From Stephanodiscus triporus (Eukaryota; Bacillariophyta; Thalassiosirophyceae; Thalassiosirales; Thalassiosiraceae): DNA of 20,788 bases. Shown in pieces: positions 1 through 9,552 of the stretch; position 1 is the first letter of the stretch, and each line of letters starts with the position of its first letter. The notes below the pieces were generated by a model, which did no database searches, was not told the DNA's origin, and saw only the letters and a program-made list of their open reading frames with translations. The translations under genes and the position numbers were made by a program. The DNA lies in contig JALLAZ010001166.1 of NCBI GenBank assembly GCA_036939755.1, positions 1-20,788 on the forward strand, read 5' to 3'.

Positions 1-27
1 TACCAGTCTTAGGTCAAATGTGGGACG
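1..27 (+). repeat. Left terminal inverted repeat plus TA target site
   Basis: This pairs with 3643-3669 on the opposite strand: 26 of 27 positions match, the difference being T versus A at position 10. It begins with TA, the expected target duplication, and continues CCAGTCT. The inner part contains the AATGTGGGACG motif that recurs at 188-206. Confidence 0.92.
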
Positions 28-400
28 GAATGTCCATAACTTTTGCAAAAATGGGGTTACCACCAACGTTCCAAGATGCAAAAGGGTAGATCTATGCATA
101 ACTAGACCTCCCCTAACAGGATTTTTGATGGCATCGATTGGAAGGAGTGTCTTTGTGCATTTCCCCGACATTTTTGCTCCTATGGAATTAGGTGTAATGT
201 GGGACGTTTAATTCCTACGTAGCTTCTGGTATGTTTTTTTTGTTTTTCCCCTAAAAAATGTAGACAACCATGATGACTGCCGAAACGAATAGGATACCAT
301 GACTAATAGAGGCAATGAAGCAACAACGAAGCTACCTATTGTTAATATAACTATGGGGGAAAGCCGCCTCGACTCAAAACCCCCATTATGCTCCTCCCAC
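28..400. other. Transposon left non-coding end
   Basis: Between the left terminal repeat and the transposase stop codon I find no convincing gene. It holds the subterminal repeat (188-206) and ATTCCTACGT at 211-220, which is 10 of 12 bases of the motif found upstream of three host loci. It is presumably the 3' untranslated region of the transposase plus end sequences needed for transposition. Confidence 0.6.
188..206 (+). repeat. Left subterminal transposon repeat
   Basis: TTAGGTGTAATGTGGGACG matches 17 of 19 bases of the left terminal repeat at 9-27, in the same orientation. It is probably a second transposase-binding site, as is usual for elements whose transposase binds more than one site per end. 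Confidence 0.7.
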
Positions 401-3367
401 CTAAAATAACTTAGGTGCCGTGACATCCGTATCGAGCCCCACGAACGCCCGCTCCTCCAACAATTTGCACATGTAATCCTTCATGTGCTCGTCCCATGTC
501 ATTCCCCGAGCAATTTCTCCGAGCCACTTCAGACATGCCCCCACCGTTCCGAAGTCCTTCATCTTGTGCTCCCCCTTAATATCGATTATGGGGAGAAGCA
601 CCTTTATGATACTCTTTGCACGCTTCATGTTCATCTTTGGGTATCCCTCTGCGGTCTTCAGACGACCACCACCAACCCAATCTTGATAGGCAATCACACC
701 TTCGTCCTCCTTCAACTTGTTACCAGTCACCTTCTTTGCTGCAGCCGCCTCCATCTGCTCCACGGCCTCTCGTTCCACCTGCTTGCTACTCTCCATCACG
801 ACCCGACAATTTGCCACTATCAACCCCGTCCGAAACAACCCCCCTGGCTTGTTGATCAATTTATTCTTCACAATGTGCTCAATCTGAGCCTCCTCGTCTG
901 ATGGAATCTCCGCCTCCTCTACCTCCCTGGGCACCACATCGAGCATATCGCCATTGTATCCCAAGTCATTCACTGCCGTCGTAACCTCCTTGTACTCCTC
1001 CCTCAATTTCTCCATTCGTACGGCAGCGTCCGGAGGTGCCCCACCGGGTCCAAACTCGAACCGGACCTTAGGGTCCGTAGCAGCTCGCCCGGTCATAGGC
1101 ATAAATCCCACCGCGATGTGGGATTTTATTATGCTGTCCTTTGAAAAATAAAAATCAAACGGACGATCCTCGATAGGATCGTCCGGCCAACCGTTAACAA
1201 GATTTCCAAGGTCGTAATTAGAGAAACTTACGTTGCACACACTCTGCCCCTTCTTCTTCTTTGGTTTCCTCCTACCTACATCCCCATCGTCATCCTCAAT
1301 GCCTCCGTCTTCCGAACTCACATCGTCATCGTTCATTCCTGACGTCTTTAATCCCTCTTTCCTCGCTGTCATCCTAGCATGCATTTTCTTTGCGCATATC
1401 CGAAGTGCAGACTTACTGCACGCTGGCTTGAATTTCTCGAAGAGCTGATCCATCTCTGCCGTGCACGCTGTTCCATTCGGTAGCGAGAGCACAATATGCA
1501 CCCCCATGGCTGCCATCTCATCTCGAAACTCTATCGACGAAGACTCACGTGAGAGTCTTCCTGGTCCCCCGTCCGTCTTAACCACCAAGGGGCCAGCAAT
1601 GAGAACATTAGTAACGGGATCACGAATAGGTTCCAATGCAAGTCTTCCTTTAAACATTGGAAGGATTACAAACCGGATGTACTGGTGCCACAGACCAGTA
1701 TCCATTGATCCCTTCTTTCGAACAGAAACACAAGAGGAATACGATACCCGCCTAGACCCTCCGTAATAGCCCGTTACAATTGGTAATCCTTCACAAACTC
1801 GAGGGTCAACTTTGTAATCCTCCGGGTTCTGTGATGCTGTACTCAATATATAGAGGGGAGGAAGGGCCTCGCCTGCGAGGGTAGTTCCATACACACCCGT
1901 CGTATGGAAATTCCCCACAACGTTGCGCTCCCCTGACCGTGGGAATGAATCATTGATCCATCTCCCATGACCAGCACTGCCCTTTTTTCCTTCCGTCGAA
2001 AACTCATGGTGTGTCTCGTCCAACGTAATGAACCAAGCGGCATCATTATCGTCGACGAGACTGACCTCGCTCTGGACGCCATCTGCATTTGAAGTAGGGA
2101 AATAAATGGGAGGTCAGGTAGAGTATGAATAATACAATACAAGCAGAGCACTTACGGATAATGCCCGGCTCATCCTTAGCCATGCCGATATCAAGGACAA
2201 ACTTCTTGGCTCTTTTCATCCACATCATGATATTATTATATGTCAGCCAGTCGACACGCCGATCCTCGTTGTCTACGGCATGAGCCGGCTTAATATATTC
2301 TGGATGCCTATGCCGGCACATTTTCCAGATGTGCTCATTGGTCATCTTCCCCTCGTGGGGAGTACCGAGCGTCATGGCCGTAGCGAGGGTCCTCATCTTG
2401 AGGGAGGACATCTCCCCCTCTCCACTCACCTGCATCATGACACTGTGCACCGCCAGTGCTTGCGTGAACTCCGTTGGGAGTTTTGATCTTCTCCCCAACT
2501 TCTTCGGCGAAATCCCAAACTCCCCAGCCTGTATTGCGCGATGTAGCGTGCTCCGCGCTAGCTTCCTGTCGGAGGGTGACGATAACATTTCCTGGTTGAC
2601 CCGTGTACATATTGAATCGACGCCATTGCCACGCTTACCTTTATCGCAATCGGGAATATTCGCAGACAGTGTTGCTGCCTTGAAGGCATTTTTATAACGA
2701 TCAGAATAATACGTCTTGTCCATCTTCTTCACGAGACGAGACAGATGAGCCTGCGGTAGGTTTTTCCTCGGCCGCCTCGTCATGGAGTGACGCGCGAGGT
2801 CTGGATTCATCCACGACGGGAAATTGGCTAGTCCCGCTTCAATACGTTGCCCCCGCGACGAAACCGGCGTCGACGCAGCAGCCGAAGCAGACGACGACGA
2901 CAACGCCGACGCCGTAACATCGGAGACAAGTGATTGCTCAGTGGGGGAGGCATCCACCTCGAAAGAATCCCCAAGCCCTATCAAAAACGACGCCGCGTCC
3001 GCTAATTCCTCCTCTGCCTTGCGCTTACGAAAACGATCGACACGCTGGTAGAAGCCAGAGAGATTGGACTTCTTCGCTCCGGTCATACGCATGGCATCCT
3101 TGATCTTCACGCCATGTTTGGTGACCTAAGGCAAGGGCGACGACGCGAAATTAGAGGTGACGGGGGGATCATAAAAAGCGAGATGGCGAGGAAAAAGGGG
3201 GAAATTAGGAGTTTTTTTCGAAGAAAAACACAACACAACAACAACACCGACGCCTTCACCAAGATGAAGGCATTGTCCTCAGGGTCGTCAGGATCGAGCG
3301 GTTTCACCGCCGTAGCCCGCCGGGCAGTGGGTTTGGGCGTCAATGTGGCGGTGGAGCGGGCTGACAT
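401..3367 (-). CDS. DDE transposase, pogo/Tigger-like, two introns
   Basis: Spliced model of three exons: 3367-3260, 3125-2156 and 2082-401, giving 919 residues. Intron 1 (3126-3259) starts GTGAAG and ends TTAG in phase 0. Intron 2 (2083-2155) starts GTAAGT and ends CAG in phase 1. Joining them restores one frame: IIH|GVQSEVSLVDDNDAAW leading to FITLDETHH. The N-terminal half has helix-turn-helix-like segments (KIKDAMRMTGAKKSNLSGF, and RSTLHRAIQAGEFG followed by GRRSKLPTEF) expected to bind the terminal repeats. The catalytic region has aspartates at about 381 (TLDET), 530 (KTDGGPG) and 571 (AEMDQLF). After it come PFDFYFSKDSIIKSHIAVGF and a charged C-terminal tail, a layout I associate with algal transposases. 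The first ATG after an in-frame stop is at 3367; a further upstream exon cannot be excluded. It should cut and reinsert its own element in the nucleus. Confidence 0.82.
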
Positions 3368-3642
3368 GCTGTAGAATTGTAAAAGTTCTGCTTGTGTGAA
3401 GTTTGTCCTTGCTTTTTTGCGCGGCAAAATCGCAAGAAAAATAAAATTTTAGTGGACAATGGCACGCGTGCCAAGATGGGATGAAACCCCATACACCCCA
3501 CATATGACCCATCAATCAACGCAGAAGCGTAGGAGGAATCCGTAGTATGATGTCAGAATTTTCTTATTGGCGAGTCCCTTAAAGATACAGCCTGGCGCGC
3601 AAAACGTCCCACATTAACCTGGAATTAGCACACAATAATAAG
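3368..3642. other. Transposon right non-coding end
   Basis: This is upstream DNA and probable promoter of the transposase. It contains the right subterminal repeat and the stretch GCGTAGGAGGAATCCGTAG near 3524-3542, which loosely resembles the host promoter-like 12-mer. No gene seen. Confidence 0.5.
3605..3620 (-). repeat. Right subterminal transposon repeat
   Basis: On the minus strand this reads AGGTTAATGTGGGACG, the same motif as 188-206 with one base fewer in the variable part. It lies 38 bp inside the right terminal copy, whereas the left pair is 179 bp apart, so the two ends are asymmetric. Confidence 0.65.
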
Positions 3643-3669
3643 CGTCCCACATTTGACCTTAGACTGGTA
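3643..3669 (-). repeat. Right terminal inverted repeat plus TA target site
   Basis: This is the inverted partner of positions 1-27 with one mismatch. The element ends at 3667 and the flanking TA is 3668-3669. The RsmH start codon lies 184 bp further right. Confidence 0.92.
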
Positions 3670-3852
3670 CTCTCGAATTGTCGCTTGAGCGCGAGCGAAT
3701 TCTTGAGTTTGTGCTTCTCAAAATGGAGAGTGGCACACCGGAATTGTGTTCGATGGATTTAGATGCCAATTACCCAACAGAAGAAGGGGCAGCGAAGGCC
3801 AGACGTGATAGAGGTGTGCGCACACACACAGCAACCGAAAATCGATAACATC
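3670..3852. promoter_or_regulatory. RsmH upstream region next to the transposon
   Basis: Only 183 bp separate the transposon's right TA from the chosen RsmH start, so the leader and core promoter must lie here or inside the transposon end. An in-frame ATG at 3763 would give a 30-residue longer N-terminus without a signal-like start. Confidence 0.45.
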
Positions 3853-5487
3853 ATGCTGCCTCGGCGATGCGACCTCCTCATCGCGATCGCGCTATGGGCG
3901 AGTCGCCCGCCCGCCGGCATCGATGCCCTCGTCCCCATCGCCAACCCGGCGGCGGACGAACCGCCGATGCGGCGGGAGCAGCGCGACCGACAACGGGAGC
4001 AACAACAAGAACAACCGGGACGGCGGCAACAACGGCGCGTTCGCTACGCCGGGAGGTATCCCCGTCGTTTCGAGGACAGGCACAAGGAGCTCGGGGGGGA
4101 CGCCGACACGATGTCGCGCGTGCTCCTCAAGGGCGGCACGCCTGCGGGTAGTCACGTGCCGATAATGCCGGCCGAGTGCCTGTCGCGCCTAGGCCTCCTC
4201 CTCCCCACCGCGACGACGACGGCGGAGGAGGAGGATCATCATCCCCCCTTGGTAGTAGACGACGCGGGGAACGCTGGATCGGGACGACCGCTGGTGGTCG
4301 TGGATTGCACCCTCGGGTACGGCGGACACTCTCGACTGATCCTCGAAGCGCTGTCGAGGTGGACGACGGACCACGACGAATACGACGACGACGACGGTCT
4401 GTCGTCGAGGAGGAGGAGCGCCGTCCTGGTATCCTTCGACAAGGACTCCGTCGAGCTCGCCAAGGCCGAGGCGCGACTGAGGGCTCGATGGGATACTACC
4501 ACCCTGAGCGCAGCGGGCGACAATGGCGTCAACGACGATGGGAGCGGATCGACCGAACAACAACCCCAGGCTGCTGCCACGGCCGCGCCGCCTCGAGTCC
4601 GCCTCGATTGCGTCCACGCCTCCTTCGCGAACGTCGCCGACGAGCTATCGCGCCTTCGTCTCCCCCGAGCGTCGGCCCTACTCGCCGACCTCGGATGCTC
4701 GTCAATGCAGGTCGACGATCCGTCGAGGGGGTTCACGTGGAAGGCCGACGGGCCGCTCGACATGCGCATGGACGCCGCCGCCGCCGCCGCCCCCGACGAT
4801 GACGACGATGCGAGGACGACGAAGACTACGCCGTCCTCAGACCACACGATGACGAGGGGCACGATCACCGCCGCCGACCTGCTGGCGAAATTGAACACGA
4901 CCACCCTCGCTGCAATCCTGCGCGATAACTCCGACTTCGTGAGGTCGGACGCGCGTCGGCTCGCGATCGCGATCCTCGCGGACCCGATCCCGACGACGAC
5001 GTCGGAGCTGGACGCAAGGGTACGCGGCGTGACGCCCCCGCCACCCGAGACGATGACTACGACCTCAACGGCGGTGCGCGGCGGACGAGCCGTCGTCGTT
5101 GGCGGCGGCGGAGGCGGCGGGAGCGGACGGAGGCCGTCGACGGCCTGGGACGCGGCCGCGGAGGAGAGGAGGGAGATCCTAAGCTCGCGCGTCGCGAGGG
5201 TCATGCAGGCCCTGCGGATCGAGGTGAACGGCGAGTTCGGCGCTCTCGACTCCCTCCTCGGCGATCTGCCGCGTATCCTCGCGCCGGGCGGACGCGCGGT
5301 CTTCCTGACCTTTCACTCCGGGGAGGATCGGCGCGTCAAGCTCGCGATGAAGGACGGGATGAGGGCGGGGCATTACTCGGAGGTGTCGAGGCGGGTGATC
5401 CGGGCGGGGCCGGAGGAGGTCCGCGCCAACCCGAGGAGCAGGTGCTCCAAGCTGAGGTGGTGTGTCCGGTCCGCCGCCGCGACTTGA
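3853..5487 (+). CDS. rsmH: RsmH/MraW-type 16S rRNA (cytosine-N4)-methyltransferase, probably organellar
   Basis: Predicted 544 residues, intronless. Family motifs in order: HVPIM near 101, the SAM-binding DCTLGYGGHS near 151-160, FDKD near 195, ADLGCSSMQVDDPSRGF near 278-294 followed by DGPLDMRMD, FHSGEDRRVK near 487, and NPRSRCSKLR near 526. In bacteria RsmH methylates N4 of C1402 in the decoding centre of 16S rRNA using SAM; a nuclear-encoded eukaryotic copy should serve plastid or mitochondrial ribosomes. I chose the ATG at 3853 over the in-frame one at 3763 because it begins a signal-like hydrophobic stretch (LLIAIALWA) and then IDALVP, loosely like the diatom ASAFAP plastid motif, and an R/Q-rich linker. 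Oddities are acidic or low-complexity insertions (about 118-145, 170-190, 215-247 and 305-325) and Gly where bacteria usually have Leu in FHSLED. Bacterial enzymes are about 310 residues. Family call is secure; compartment is inference. Confidence 0.92.
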   Translation: MLPRRCDLLIAIALWASRPPAGIDALVPIANPAADEPPMRREQRDRQREQQQEQPGRRQQRRVRYAGRYPRRFEDRHKELGGDADTMSRVLLKGGTPAGSHVPIMPAECLSRLGLLLPTATTTAEEEDHHPPLVVDDAGNAGSGRPLVVVDCTLGYGGHSRLILEALSRWTTDHDEYDDDDGLSSRRRSAVLVSFDKDSVELAKAEARLRARWDTTTLSAAGDNGVNDDGSGSTEQQPQAAATAAPPRVRLDCVHASFANVADELSRLRLPRASALLADLGCSSMQVDDPSRGFTWKADGPLDMRMDAAAAAAPDDDDDARTTKTTPSSDHTMTRGTITAADLLAKLNTTTLAAILRDNSDFVRSDARRLAIAILADPIPTTTSELDARVRGVTPPPPETMTTTSTAVRGGRAVVVGGGGGGGSGRRPSTAWDAAAEERREILSSRVARVMQALRIEVNGEFGALDSLLGDLPRILAPGGRAVFLTFHSGEDRRVKLAMKDGMRAGHYSEVSRRVIRAGPEEVRANPRSRCSKLRWCVRSAAAT

Positions 5488-5967
5488 TAATACATATCGG
5501 TTTCGCGCATACCCAGCATATGGCTGGAAGGGACCGCGATTGTGGTGTTGGCTCGTGTGTTTGTTGGGGGTCGTTTTGTACTGGAATCACCTTCGCTGGA
5601 ATATCCTCCTCGTAAAGCAATAGCAAACCCCTATGGCGAGAATGGAAGCCACAAGAAACGAAATTCGTTACCCAGTGACCGTGTTGAATTAGCCATCCGT
5701 CGACAGGTCGGATTTAGAGCAGACGCTGTTAGAAGGGGAATATTGGCCGGTGGATGATGGACAACACGAGAACATCGTATCCTGCGCTACAAGTCTTACA
5801 CTTTGTGCAATAGCTGTAAAAAATACTCCTAAGTAATTGATATATGTGAACTTCTCCGAATACATACCACCACTTTTCCACAGCAACTTGTTCCGGGTCT
5901 ACTTTCACGCTGCTGACACAGGACTAGCTCAATATTCAAACACCTTGCTACGATACCAAACGAACGA
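5488..5967. other. Tail-to-tail intergenic region, RsmH and POP
   Basis: 480 bp between two convergent stop codons, more AT-rich than the flanking exons. It should hold both 3' untranslated regions. The open stretches inside lack recognisable motifs or splice support. No RNA gene or repeat seen. Confidence 0.6.
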
Positions 5968-8888
5968 CTACCTCTTGGCAACTTTAGCAAGCTTGAGTTG
6001 ATCCAGCAGGAAGCTATAATCGTACGCGAGCTCGCGGTAGTACTTGTAACGGTCGGATGCCGAAAAGTGCCCGGCGCTGAGATCGAGTTTCATGCAAATG
6101 GGGTGCTCGTTGTCGGGGTTGGCATGTCGCAGGGTGGCTGCGAACTTGGCCGGCTCCCAGTATGCGACTCGAGGATCATGCAGCCCGCCAGTCAACCAGC
6201 ACGCGGGATAAACCTTCCCACCTTGGACGTTATTCATGGGACTGTACTCCATCATGTACCGGAAGTACTTTTCCTCGTTGGGATTTCCCCACTCGACCCA
6301 CTCCCCAGACGTGAGCGGGATCGTGGAATCCGTCATGGTGCACACGACGTCTACGAAGGGCACGCCGAGGATCGCGCACCTGAACAGTTCTGGCGCCTGA
6401 TTGATCGCCGCGCCGATGAGCAGCCCGCCGGCGGATCGTCCCTCGCACGAGAGCATGTCGGGCGTCGTCCACCCCTCGACAAGGAACCTCGCCACGTCCA
6501 CGAAGTCGTCGAACGTGTTCTTCTTGCATAGGTACTTCCCACCGTTTGGCTCCTCGTACCATTCTCGTCCCATCTCGCCGCCCCCGCGAACGTGCGCGAT
6601 GACGTATATCATGCCCCTGTCCAGCAACGGGAGGCGAGTCGAACGGAAGTCCGCCTCGACGCACATGCCGTAACTGCCGTAGCCGTAGAGGTGACACGGG
6701 ACGCGTTCGCCAGCCTCGACCCTGGCCATCGTCTCCTTCCTGTACACGACGCTGATTGGGATCATCGTTTTCCCGTCTCGGCCAAGGACCTCCGTGCGAA
6801 CGAAGCCGTACTCCCTCCTGTCGTACCCGGGCACGACCTTCGTTTTCAGGACTGCGCGTTTCCCGACGTCGTCGAGGGCGACGTCGATGGACGACGGAGG
6901 CGTGAGCATGGAATCGTACGACACGGCGACGCTCGAGGCGTCGGCCTCGTAATGCGACAACAACCCAACGTTGTATGCCGACTCATCGAACTCGAGCCGC
7001 GTCACGATCCTCGTATCGAGATCATAGGTCCAGATTCGGGGTATGCCGCCCTCCCGTCCCTCCGCGATAATGTGCGTGTTCAGGACGGTGACCGAGTCCA
7101 ACGACCTGCCGAGGCCTCCGTCGAAGATGGGTTTACCGCTCGCGTCCACGACGAGCGTCCAATCGTTGGCGCTGTCAGGCGATGCGGTCGACGACATCAG
7201 CTTCATGTTTGGCGATCCGCCGACGTTCGTCCAGACGTACCACCTGCCCCCGCCGTGCTCCACCTCATACAGGACCTTGTCCCTGCGAGGCGCGACGCAC
7301 TTCATCTCAGTGCTCTCCTCCCCCCCCTCGTCGTCGTCGGTCGACAGGTACCACACCTCGGACGTTTCCTTGGATGCCGATTCGAAGAAGACATATTTCT
7401 CGTCGAGGCTCTTCGACAGTCCGCACCAGAACAGGTCGTCCGGATCTTCCTTCAACAGCGCGTCGATCGGATCGTTCTTCCAATTATTACGCCGATACAA
7501 TCGGAACGGACGGTGCTGCTCGTCCATGGTCGTGTAATACAGGGTATCGTCGTCCTTGCCCCATTCCAGGCCGTCCACCTCCAGCAACTTTTCCTCCTCC
7601 CCTCCGACCTCCTTGAGGGCTACGTCCGTCCCGGTCGTCATGTCCCGCACGTGCATCTCGTACTTCTCGTCCCCCGAGTAGTCGACCGCGTACGCGATTA
7701 GGTTCGTCGACGGACTCGGCCTGACGTTTCCGACAGAACAGTACGATTTTCCGACCGCGAGTTCGTTCGCGTCGAGGTACACGACCTCCCCCGGCAATAT
7801 CGGCGATTCGCGAGTGCCGTCCCAATCGATAACGGGGTAGGCATCGCCGATCGTCTTGGGTGCACGACAGTAGGCCGTGTAGGGAGAACCCTCGTAAGTG
7901 CGCGTGTAATACCAATAATCCCCCCTCGGACGGGGGGTGGTGTAATCCGTCTCCTGGATGCTGCATGCGCGAAAGCGAGCGTTGGAGGTGCGGCGGGGTG
8001 TAAAATAAAAACGAAAGCCCGAATCCAAGCCCAAGAGGCAACCTCAAGTTTGCAGACCACAACAGTCGGGAAAACTACCTCCAACAACCGCCGGTTTCTG
8101 AGGACAGTCCCTACTCTGCCCCCGACGACACCCACCGATCAACACTCCCCAACAACATTGGCCTCACAATAAAACAAAAAAGGCTTCACAAATTCATATC
8201 CGTTCATGGAACGCGTAAGTGAATTGATCACTATGTAAACACTCGTCACCTAGCGAAACCCGATCTACCACGATGGTCAACAGGTAGCACACTAAATCCT
8301 ATATATATAAACCAACATCAAACAAAAAGCGCCCGAGCCGAGTAGGGGACGAGGGGAGGGATATAACGGACGTGACGTGATGACGTACCTCGATAGGAAT
8401 TCCCGATAAAGCTCGTCCTGCAATCCCACCAAATGCGATGTCATCGTTTTCGAATATTCGTTCTCGGCCTCGAGGTGCGCCAATATTCCCCCATCCGTCC
8501 GGCCGTCGTCGCGCATCCATCCGTAGGGATCCGGGACCGGCAGTGGCGGATCCATCAATTTTTCCGTCGATGCGTTCGATTGACGAGGATGATTCTCGAT
8601 GTCCCATCCGGGGGGGGCGACTCCCGCGTATACGCGCCGTTCCTCGTCGCGACGGGGAACGGGCGGCTGCGGCGATGACGACGACGACATCGACGACGAC
8701 GACGTCGCGGTGGCGGATGTCATGACGACGCCGAGCGGCCGATGATGGCGATGGAGATGGCGGAGGCGATGGAGATGATGATGGCCGTTGCGGCTGCTTC
8801 CCCGGGCGGCGGTCGTGAACGAGGAAGATGATCGGCTTAGGATCAGGATCGCGGCGGTCCAGGATTTGGTCGCAGCGGCTGCTGTCAT
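5968..8888 (-). CDS. Oligopeptidase B / prolyl oligopeptidase family serine peptidase (S9A)
   Basis: Two exons, 8888-8389 and 7960-5968, with a GTACGT...GCAG intron of 428 bp (7961-8388) in phase 2. The join reads EFLS|SIQETDYTTP, matching the family's E-x-L-x-R-I-K-E-T-D region. The product is 830 residues. After an N-terminal extension rich in Ser, His and Arg (about 1-95, perhaps an organelle-targeting peptide) comes the family start (DPYGWMRDD, LEAENEYSKTM), a beta-propeller part, then the alpha/beta-hydrolase domain. The catalytic triad is visible: Ser about 676 in GRSAGGLL, Asp about 762 in GLHDPRVAYWEP, His about 798 in SAGHFSASDRY. Members cleave short peptides after basic residues (oligopeptidase B) or proline (POP). 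GRSAGG and HDPRVAYWEPAK favour oligopeptidase B. It is transcribed head to head with the glycosyltransferase gene. Confidence 0.93.
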
Positions 8889-8989
8889 CCGATCCGTTCC
8901 GTTCGTGTTGGTTTTGTTTGCGAGACTTGAGATTTCGTTTACCTACCGTAGGAGATTTCGTGTGGTTCCTCTTCCCGCCCGTTTTTTGC

Positions 8990-9001
8990 ACGTAGGAATA
9001 G
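8990..9001 (+). promoter_or_regulatory. ACGTAGGAATAG motif, copy 1
   Basis: Exact 12-mer also found at 14259-14270 and 17695-17706. It lies 102 bp upstream of the POP start codon, in opposite orientation to that gene, and about 550 bp upstream of the glycosyltransferase start. It is followed by TAGTACAGAACG. Role inferred only from recurrence. Confidence 0.45.
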
Positions 9002-9318
9002 TAGTACAGAACGAATGCCAAACAACTCCTAAACAACCCCTCTCCTCCGCCGGCCTCCGGTGGAACTGTCCTCCGTGGCTCCCCCAGCCGCCCCATAATC
9101 GAACGATCTCCCAGCCAAATACTCCACCAACCATCCTCTCGCTCGCTGGTGCGTTGCAGATGTTGGCTGGTTCAGAGGTAATTGACCGTAGGGGGGTCGG
9201 ACAACTGACGAACCAAGACCAAACAAGACGCAGGGGGGGGCAACTGACGATCCCAGACCGAACAAGCACGAGCCAAAAAAAGATCGAAGAGTCGAGAGAC
9301 TTTCACACTCTTTCATCG

Positions 9319-9463
9319 ACATCACAAATATTTACAATTGGCTCACAATTTCGATCTCAAATAATAATCTCCAACGCGAAACACACACTCNACATCACAA
9401 ATATTTACAATTGGCTCACAATTTCGATCTCAAATAATAATCTCCAACGCGAAACACACACTC
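9319..9463 (+). repeat. Exact 72-bp direct duplication separated by a single N
   Basis: Positions 9319-9390 and 9392-9463 are identical (both begin ACATCACAAATATTTACAAT and end CACACACTC), with one undetermined base at 9391 between them. This is the pattern left when two contig ends that overlap are joined without merging. A real tandem duplication is possible but less likely. It lies in the probable 5' untranslated region of the glycosyltransferase. Confidence 0.9.
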
Positions 9464-9552
9464 CTAACATCAGCAACACATCAAGTGAAATAATCGCCTC
9501 GAAACTCTCGACAGCGCCCTTTGCTCACTCAAAGAACATCACATTATTAGAC

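Larger units (their letters stand above)
3..3667 (-). mobile_element. Complete Tc1/mariner/pogo-type DNA transposon
   Basis: The element is bounded by TA dinucleotides (1-2 and 3668-3669) and by inverted ends that read CCAGTCT(T/A)AGGTCAAATG inward from each side. Over 27 bases including the TA the two ends differ at one position. A TA target duplication and a DDE-type transposase are the hallmarks of the Tc1/mariner superfamily. The catalytic motif style (TLDET, KTDGGPG, EMDQLFEKFK) is closest to pogo/Tigger-like DDE_1 enzymes. The single internal gene is open throughout once two introns are removed, so the copy looks intact and possibly recent. The window starts exactly at the left TA, so sequence further left cannot be judged. 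Strand is given as that of the transposase. Confidence 0.88.
8889..9552. promoter_or_regulatory. Shared divergent upstream region, POP and glycosyltransferase
   Basis: 664 bp between two start codons facing away from each other. It contains one copy of ACGTAGGAATAG (8990-9001), an exact 72-bp duplication around an N (9319-9463), and AT-rich sequence close to the glycosyltransferase ATG. The plus-strand frame of the glycosyltransferase stays open through this stretch, but composition, the N and lack of homology argue that it is untranslated. Confidence 0.55.

Noticed and set aside
13..3661. Transposon as a retroelement or Helitron
   Set aside because: No reverse transcriptase, integrase or helicase motifs; terminal inverted repeats with TA and a DDE triad fit a Tc1/mariner-type element.
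5542..5757. 71-residue frame between the RsmH and POP stops
   Set aside because: Non-ATG start, no motif, and it sits where two 3' untranslated regions meet.
6592..7701. Long plus-strand frame opposite the POP gene (369 residues)
   Set aside because: It is the antisense of a clear peptidase domain and has no recognisable motif.
8788..9552. Upstream extension of the glycosyltransferase frame (about 255 residues)
   Set aside because: It crosses exon 1 of the POP gene on the other strand, an N and a 72-bp duplication, and has no family similarity. The family N-terminus begins at 9553.
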